From Tubiluchus corallicola (lineage: Eukaryota > Priapulida > Priapulimorpha > Priapulimorphida > Tubiluchidae): a stretch of 64,000 nt of DNA. Of the stretch, positions 58,314-64,000 are shown in pieces (the first letter of the stretch is position 1; each line of letters begins with the position of its first letter). The stretch is taken from NCBI GenBank assembly GCA_030141605.1, contig JAQGDQ010000032.1, positions 882,056-946,055 on the forward strand, given 5' to 3'. A model generated the notes under the pieces. That model saw nothing but the letters and a program-made list of their open reading frames with translations. It had not been told where the DNA came from and did no database searches. Both the position numbers and the translations under genes were made by a program.

Positions 58314-61300
58314 TCACGGACCTTCATCCTTTATTGTGGAATCAGCTTGGTGTAATACATTCTGGTCTGCTACTACCATGTCTTTTTGAAGCACTACAGT
58401 AGGAGAAACTAGGTGACTCTGAGCGTAATTATCGTCTATAACCGAACTACTAGCAGCAGCAGTAATCACACAGCTGTCTTTGAGAATATGGGAAGCGTCA
58501 CTTTTGTTTTGGTCTTCTAGTAAATTCTTATTTTCAAGAAGCAGGTTTAACTTTGGATTACTAGGTGATGGTAAAAAATGATTGGAATATGAAAAAGAAT
58601 TTTTGGGCAATTCATGATCCGAAAAAGAGACAGTATCACCAGCAGATGACTCGCACCGATCATTTGATGAAGAGGACAAATGTGAAACGGAAAGATGAGA
58701 TCTTTGCGATATATCTTTCTGATCTAAACCAATAGCAACTGAAGCTAACATTGACAAAGCTGGTACAGAATCTGAATGCTCATTACTGATAGTTATCATT
58801 CTTTGTTGATTTATAGAATAATTGTTATTAACAGTAGAGCAGTCTTCATCTGTTTCACTGCACTGCAAAAGTGCATCTTCTTTGTTTGTCCTTACTGAAC
58901 TACAGGATCTAACTTGATAAATGGCTTCTACATGTCTGTTTCTTTTTCTTTGATTTTCATCATCACCATCATCGTCATTGTCGTCATTATCGGATGACGC
59001 TGCTTCCTGACCCTCACCATGAAATTGCACTAAATGTAGACCAAGTTTCGTAATCTTAGTAAATGTAGCACTACAGAAATTGCACTTAAAGAGTCCATTT
59101 TGCTTCTTAAACACGCGTGTTGCTTCATTGTTCTGATCAGTGGAAGCAAAACTGGCTAATTGTTCGATATTTGTCATAGAAGAAACAGGTAAATGAGGTT
59201 TACCTTTGGTTTGTGTATGAATGTGCGTCATGAATACCGAGTCTTCTGAATAAACAGCATTGCATTTGGTTTTAGAACACGTATCACAACACTTTATAAA
59301 TGAATTATCACTACATTGTCCAATCGCATTAGTGCTCCAGAATGGTTTACTACAGTAGCTGCACTGAAATAGAGAATACGGCGTTTGTAAGGGTGGACTG
59401 ACCGTGCAGTTTTTATGATAGGCAGCTACATGAGATAATAACTCATCTTCATGATCAAAGATGATAGAATCACACAAACCACACCCATAAAACTGGATCC
59501 TGTCGTGATTGTGAAATGAAGGTTCATCCGTAATTAATGCACGTCTTTCTAACGATTCCACCTGATTATATTCATCCTTTTCTTGTTTTTGAATTTTTAA
59601 AGACTCCTGAAGAACCATCCCTGTATCGCCTGAAGAAGTATGTTTATCACTAACTCGAACAACTTGCTGTAACTCAATCAAACAATAATCACAAACCGTA
59701 AGATTATCATAAAAACACAGTTCATGCTTGTTGAACAATCGACAACAAATTCTGCACTGTTCCAAAGCTTCTAAGCATCTACGCTGACATGAACTGCTGT
59801 TAGTGGCAAACTCTGGCAAGCATGAACAAGATTTTTCCAAGTTATGTGCAATCTTCATATGCATATGCAAAAACTCTTTCTTATAGAATTCGGAGGAGCA
59901 GTAAAAGCAACAAATTTTACTACTACCAGATACAGAACTACCATTCTCCATTGAGCAATTACTTTTATTTCCTAATTTCGTATCACTAAAGTTTCTGATA
60001 AAATTTTTAAAATTGGCACGACTTACATCACCTTTTTGTTGCACAGAAGTCGCAGCATTGGAGTTTAAATCATTCGACCAGGCCGTGTTATTTCTTTCAT
60101 TGGAAACAGTACTCACTGTCGAAGTTGCAAAATTCTTATACGATCTACGCAGCTGGATATTTGGGTGGCACTCTTCCATATGTTTGGCAAGGTGAGCACC
60201 ACTGCGGAAGTAATTTTCACACAGTCCACATCCATATCGATCATGTACGCGGGTAATGTGTTCCCCAAGGTCTCCAGAACTAGCAAAGTAAATTCCACAA
60301 TCTTTGCATAACTTGGCATCAGTGTGCGATTCTACATGCAAATTCATATCATGCTTTCGTTCAGCGACAGCTCTGCATATTATACAAAAATACAAGCCAT
60401 GTAACTGCTGAACATGCTGTACCAGCTGTTCACAATATGAAAGCTTTGCCACACAACGGGGACAACTAAAACTATTGTGCAAGCCTTTGTTTTGCAGTTG
60501 CCCCGTTATTGTTTCTGCTATAATGATTTCACGTGACACCTCAACGATATTTTTTTCATGCAAAAAAAGATGATCCATCAAGTCCAGAGGACCTTGAAAA
60601 GGGTTGCAACAAGCTTGACATGTGTACAGATCACTCATATTCACATCATGGTTTTTCAAGTGCAAAATATAATTCTGCGCTGTATCAAAGATTCGTTGAC
60701 AAAACTTACATGTCAGCGCATGATGATGTAAATTGTGATTATTGAAATCCTCAACACTTGGCAGCATTACCCCGCACAATACACAGTAGCAAGATTGGTC
60801 CAGAATGTGCTGATCTACATGCTCCTTTAATTCATTTGGATGTAGGAACCTTGCTTTGCAAATACCACAAACAGATGGTGGAACATTGTGCGTTGAAGCC
60901 TTGTGTTCCTCGAGGTCCTCTTTTTTCCAGAACTTTTTATTGCAACTGATGCATGTGTATTTATGTGACTCCATGTGTAATACAAATGATTTTGCATCTG
61001 GCAGTGGTAGGTTACAAATGTTGCAAGTAATGTTGCGTTCGTAATTTTCAATATTCATATGCAGTTTTGCAGAACTATGCACTTCATATGAATTTTGATG
61101 TCTATTGTAAAGCATACTTTCGATGCTACGCCTCCGTGACAACTCAGATGCACTAATTAATTTTGGAATATTATCTTCATTTGTTCCTAGTTGTCCTTTG
61201 TTGTTTTGTCTGGAAATGATGCTACTAGAAGTTCTGGTGGTACCAGCAGACTGAACAGGTATAGCATGATCTGATGCTGCTACATTTGGAGCAGACGGTT

Positions 61301-64000
61301 CTGAAAACACAGAAAGTTTTTGTACATCTTTTCCAATACTTACTGACTGAGAATTATTACAAACACTTTTGTATAATATTGACTTTGGTGCTATAGGGCG
61401 ATATCTGCTTGGCTGCTGAATGGAAGGAAACGGAATCTTTTGAGCTGCCTGTGATATGTCCAGTGTTGTATGACGTGCCTCAACATGAGCAACAATACTT
61501 TCTGCCCTGAAGAACTTCACATTACACAAACTGCACAAAAATTCTCCTTTGTTATCATGAGCAATGGAATGCGCTTGTAACTGCTCCAGACGCACTCTTT
61601 GTGAGAACATTGCATTGCATGTTGTGCAAAGTATTGGAGCTGGAAAATGTTTACTGGAGTGTTTTGCATATTCCTCCTTTGACATGCAAGGTATGTTGCA
61701 AATTGCACAAGGCGAGGACTCACGCAAATGCTCGTATAAGATGCTTTCTCTAGGAAAAATTCGAAAGCACAAGTTGCATGTGAACGATGTCGGTTTATGA
61801 TTCACTAGATGAAGACAAAAAGATTGTTCATCTAGAAATGTCACATGGCAATCGAAGCAAGACAAGGTACCATTACTGTGAACTTTCATGTAATGTTGGC
61901 ACAAAGCTGTTTTACTAGGGAAAAACATGTTGCACAAATGGCACCGCTGCTGCGTGGATGAGCATTTACTGGACTGAAGGTGTGCAAGCCAAGACTTCAA
62001 GTCAAAAAATGCATCACAACACTTATCACAAACTTTTATCCAGTGAGCCAGTATGTGAGAAGTAAGATCAAGCCTGTTTGAGAATGTACCATTGCAGATG
62101 ATGCAAGTCATTGGTTGCAGTTTCTCGCTCATGTGCACGAATTCATGCAGCTTGTGTTGTGTCCGATCAAAGAATTTTAAAGAGCATTCTGAACAAGTAA
62201 AGTCACCTTGGGTTTTTGGTGTTGAATTTGGGCTACCTTTCTTGGATATTTGTGGCAAGTCACATGTTTTTACCCAAGAGGGATCTTTTATGTTGGACAC
62301 CTGTTCAGAATCTTTTGAGTTCTTGGTAGATAAATCCAGAACAGTGTCATAGGTTTCGTCCACCACCACATCCATCTCTTCTTGAGAAACATTTCTTTCT
62401 GCAATCATATTTGGTTTACAAGTGTGCCCCTCCATATCCTCACAGCTTGCAAAATAGTTCTTGCATAGTTTACAGAAAAATGGAAGCACACTTTTAAGTG
62501 CACAAGCATTAATATGTTGTTCAAACCTATTATACACTACAAAGCAAAGACTACATAATCCACAGACGAACAACTGCCTGTACTTTTCATGAGACTGCAT
62601 GTGACTACGAATGCTATCCAAAGAATAAAATGATTGTTCGCAGACTCCACATGTACCTCTTATTCTAGAAGCAAAATCCTTGGTCACATCAATCACTTCA
62701 TTCGTACTGTCTTCAGTTGCAGCAGGTGAACTTTTCAGTTGTCTGTCTGGTGATAATTGCTCGCTTTCAGCATGTATTCCTGCATTTTCATTAGCAAACT
62801 TACATAAATGGTGATAATGAGTGTCTTCTGCATCAAACGACGTGTTACATTTCATGCACACATAAACCAAGCTACTGTGAATTAATGAGTGATTGTACAA
62901 CTTATCAATGCTTGGATGCATTGTCAAACATACGCCACATCTATATCTTGGTGATTGTTTCGATTCCACACTTACTGCTGTTACAGTCGAAGTAATTGAG
63001 GCTAATGGAGAACTTGATGAAATCGTCAAATCGTTTACATTTTTGATGCCATTTGTAGCCATTGGTATGGTCACATTTTGTGATGAGTTAGATATAAGCG
63101 TGTCTGCACTTGTAGTCAGCCATTTATCAAAAGAATCATTCAGTCTGTTTTCAAATGATGTGGCAGTCAACGTAGGCATTGAAATAACTGAAGATGAACT
63201 ACCAAATGAGCTGAAATTTGGAGATTCACCTGGTCGAATAAATGTCACTGGTATATTAAACGTAGTAGAATACACGGACCCTTGATTAGGTTTGCTGACA
63301 TTTATAACAGGCTTGTTTTGGAAGTCACGTAGTGGAGATGGAGAAAGGCGACTACGTGTTAGCAAACTTCTGACGCAACTGCCCTCTGGTATTGCCTTGC
63401 TGGAAGTTGCGGCTGTGGGCATTCGAGTAAGCATTCTACTACCAATTGAGTTCATAAAACCAAATGGAATCTTCGAACTTGCCATTGAAAACGTTTGCGG
63501 TATGTTGCTTATCATACTGTTCGCATGTGCAGATTTTGTAATTGATTCCGGAAAATGTGGTTGTCCTACCACAAACGTGGATAACAATTCTCCTGATGAT
63601 AAGCGCCTTTTGTATACTATCTCACCAGGTTCAGTCTCAGTTTCCAGTGCATCTGTCTCATTCTGATCAACAGCTTCACGTACGTGAACACGCACATGCC
63701 CAGTTAATTCCTTTATACTGGCAAACTTTGAGCAACATAACGTGCAGGAAAAGAGAGGTTCTCTGAGTTCTCTCATATCGGCACCACAAATTAGCTGTTT
63801 CTTGTCAAAAACATTAGTTGATGTATTTGCCAATGTAAGCACCGAATCAACGTCTTTGTCAGTAGTAAGTGAAGACGATTGCATCGAAGAACACTTTTGA
63901 TTGCCTTCTTGGTGGGATTTCTCGACAATGGGGCTCTCAGTCTTTGCTATCTTAGCTGGCAAAGGCTTAGTGGAAAGATCCATAGCCAAGTCACTGTCTT
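58314..64000 (-). CDS. Poly-C2H2 zinc-finger protein, single large exon, 5' end may be off the window
   Basis: A single uninterrupted frame of at least 1889 residues codes about 28 C2H2-type fingers, for example CTLCCSKFASIKELTGH, CGVCEQSFYSLDSIRSH, CNICNLPLPDAKSFVLH and CNFCSATFTKITKLGLH. Linkers are long and variable, not TGEKP, so this is not a KRAB-type tandem array; a nuclear DNA- or RNA-binding regulator is likely. The first visible Met is at 63983, but the frame stays open to the edge, so the true start could lie outside. Two DLSTK motifs (63966-63983, 62322-62339) resemble the PxDLS ligand of the CtBP co-repressor. An acidic run (DNDDNDDDGDDE) followed by RKRNR near residue 1666 may be a nuclear localisation signal. 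I recognise no specific orthologue; a ZNF462-like large zinc-finger protein is one possibility. Confidence 0.9.
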   Translation of the reverse strand, partial: DSDLAMDLSTKPLPAKIAKTESPIVEKSHQEGNQKCSSMQSSSLTTDKDVDSVLTLANTSTNVFDKKQLICGADMRELREPLFSCTLCCSKFASIKELTGHVRVHVREAVDQNETDALETETEPGEIVYKRRLSSGELLSTFVVGQPHFPESITKSAHANSMISNIPQTFSMASSKIPFGFMNSIGSRMLTRMPTAATSSKAIPEGSCVRSLLTRSRLSPSPLRDFQNKPVINVSKPNQGSVYSTTFNIPVTFIRPGESPNFSSFGSSSSVISMPTLTATSFENRLNDSFDKWLTTSADTLISNSSQNVTIPMATNGIKNVNDLTISSSSPLASITSTVTAVSVESKQSPRYRCGVCLTMHPSIDKLYNHSLIHSSLVYVCMKCNTSFDAEDTHYHHLCKFANENAGIHAESEQLSPDRQLKSSPAATEDSTNEVIDVTKDFASRIRGTCGVCEQSFYSLDSIRSHMQSHEKYRQLFVCGLCSLCFVVYNRFEQHINACALKSVLPFFCKLCKNYFASCEDMEGHTCKPNMIAERNVSQEEMDVVVDETYDTVLDLSTKNSKDSEQVSNIKDPSWVKTCDLPQISKKGSPNSTPKTQGDFTCSECSLKFFDRTQHKLHEFVHMSEKLQPMTCIICNGTFSNRLDLTSHILAHWIKVCDKCCDAFFDLKSWLAHLQSSKCSSTQQRCHLCNMFFPSKTALCQHYMKVHSNGTLSCFDCHVTFLDEQSFCLHLVNHKPTSFTCNLCFRIFPRESILYEHLRESSPCAICNIPCMSKEEYAKHSSKHFPAPILCTTCNAMFSQRVRLEQLQAHSIAHDNKGEFLCSLCNVKFFRAESIVAHVEARHTTLDISQAAQKIPFPSIQQPSRYRPIAPKSILYKSVCNNSQSVSIGKDVQKLSVFSEPSAPNVAASDHAIPVQSAGTTRTSSSIISRQNNKGQLGTNEDNIPKLISASELSRRRSIESMLYNRHQNSYEVHSSAKLHMNIENYERNITCNICNLPLPDAKSFVLHMESHKYTCISCNKKFWKKEDLEEHKASTHNVPPSVCGICKARFLHPNELKEHVDQHILDQSCYCVLCGVMLPSVEDFNNHNLHHHALTCKFCQRIFDTAQNYILHLKNHDVNMSDLYTCQACCNPFQGPLDLMDHLFLHEKNIVEVSREIIIAETITGQLQNKGLHNSFSCPRCVAKLSYCEQLVQHVQQLHGLYFCIICRAVAERKHDMNLHVESHTDAKLCKDCGIYFASSGDLGEHITRVHDRYGCGLCENYFRSGAHLAKHMEECHPNIQLRRSYKNFATSTVSTVSNERNNTAWSNDLNSNAATSVQQKGDVSRANFKNFIRNFSDTKLGNKSNCSMENGSSVSGSSKICCFYCSSEFYKKEFLHMHMKIAHNLEKSCSCLPEFATNSSSCQRRCLEALEQCRICCRLFNKHELCFYDNLTVCDYCLIELQQVVRVSDKHTSSGDTGMVLQESLKIQKQEKDEYNQVESLERRALITDEPSFHNHDRIQFYGCGLCDSIIFDHEDELLSHVAAYHKNCTVSPPLQTPYSLFQCSYCSKPFWSTNAIGQCSDNSFIKCCDTCSKTKCNAVYSEDSVFMTHIHTQTKGKPHLPVSSMTNIEQLASFASTDQNNEATRVFKKQNGLFKCNFCSATFTKITKLGLHLVQFHGEGQEAASSDNDDNDDDGDDENQRKRNRHVEAIYQVRSCSSVRTNKEDALLQCSETDEDCSTVNNNYSINQQRMITISNEHSDSVPALSMLASVAIGLDQKDISQRSHLSVSHLSSSSNDRCESSAGDTVSFSDHELPKNSFSYSNHFLPSPSNPKLNLLLENKNLLEDQNKSDASHILKDSCVITAAASSSVIDDNYAQSHLVSPTVVLQKDMVVADQNVLHQADSTIKDEGP

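Noticed and set aside
59000-63766. Plus-strand frames opposite the zinc-finger exon
   Set aside because: They are shadows of the long minus-strand coding exon; their Cys patterns mirror the fingers on the other strand.

Overview
The window is animal (metazoan) nuclear DNA. It is AT-rich, its genes are split by short to medium GT-AG introns, it holds many microsatellites and small inverted-repeat elements, and the two multi-exon genes are families restricted to animals. The gene set and compact layout fit an invertebrate, possibly a tunicate, but nothing in the sequence fixes the species and I treat that as a guess.

Layout. (1) 1-6181: no coding exon found; most likely the first intron or upstream region of the next gene, with a compound GATG/GA microsatellite and two tRNA-like SINE-type copies. 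(2) 6182-34964, plus strand: a DSCAM cell-adhesion receptor. I traced 37 exons whose phases all join, giving 2078 residues of open frame in the order Ig1-9, FNIII 1-4, Ig10, FNIII 5-6, one transmembrane helix and a long cytoplasmic tail ending in a PDZ ligand. Only the exon with the signal peptide is missing. (3) 36400-56501, plus strand: a CLCA family protein in 17 exons (946 residues) with an intact HExxH metalloprotease motif, an intact VWA MIDAS, a C-terminal FNIII-like region and a membrane anchor. (4) 58314-64000, minus strand: one uninterrupted exon of a poly-C2H2 zinc-finger protein (at least 1889 residues, about 28 fingers) that may run off the right edge. It converges tail-to-tail with CLCA.

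Non-coding content. Introns carry three copies of one TIR element family (26715-27016, 37767-38002, 46216-46350), two further single TIR elements (10417-11095, 43200-43573), a 30-bp perfect inverted repeat, an imperfect long hairpin, a 42-unit GTTTA/GCTTA satellite, several trinucleotide and dinucleotide tracts, a decayed second copy of CLCA exon 4, and a non-LTR retrotransposon remnant with an apparent internal inversion.

The three genes are not an operon or pathway: a neuronal or homophilic adhesion receptor, a secreted or membrane-anchored protease and channel regulator, and a nuclear DNA-binding protein. I found no novel multi-gene system. The most notable items are the fossil CLCA exon, the internally inverted retroelement, the TIR element family, and the paired DLSTK motifs of the zinc-finger protein.
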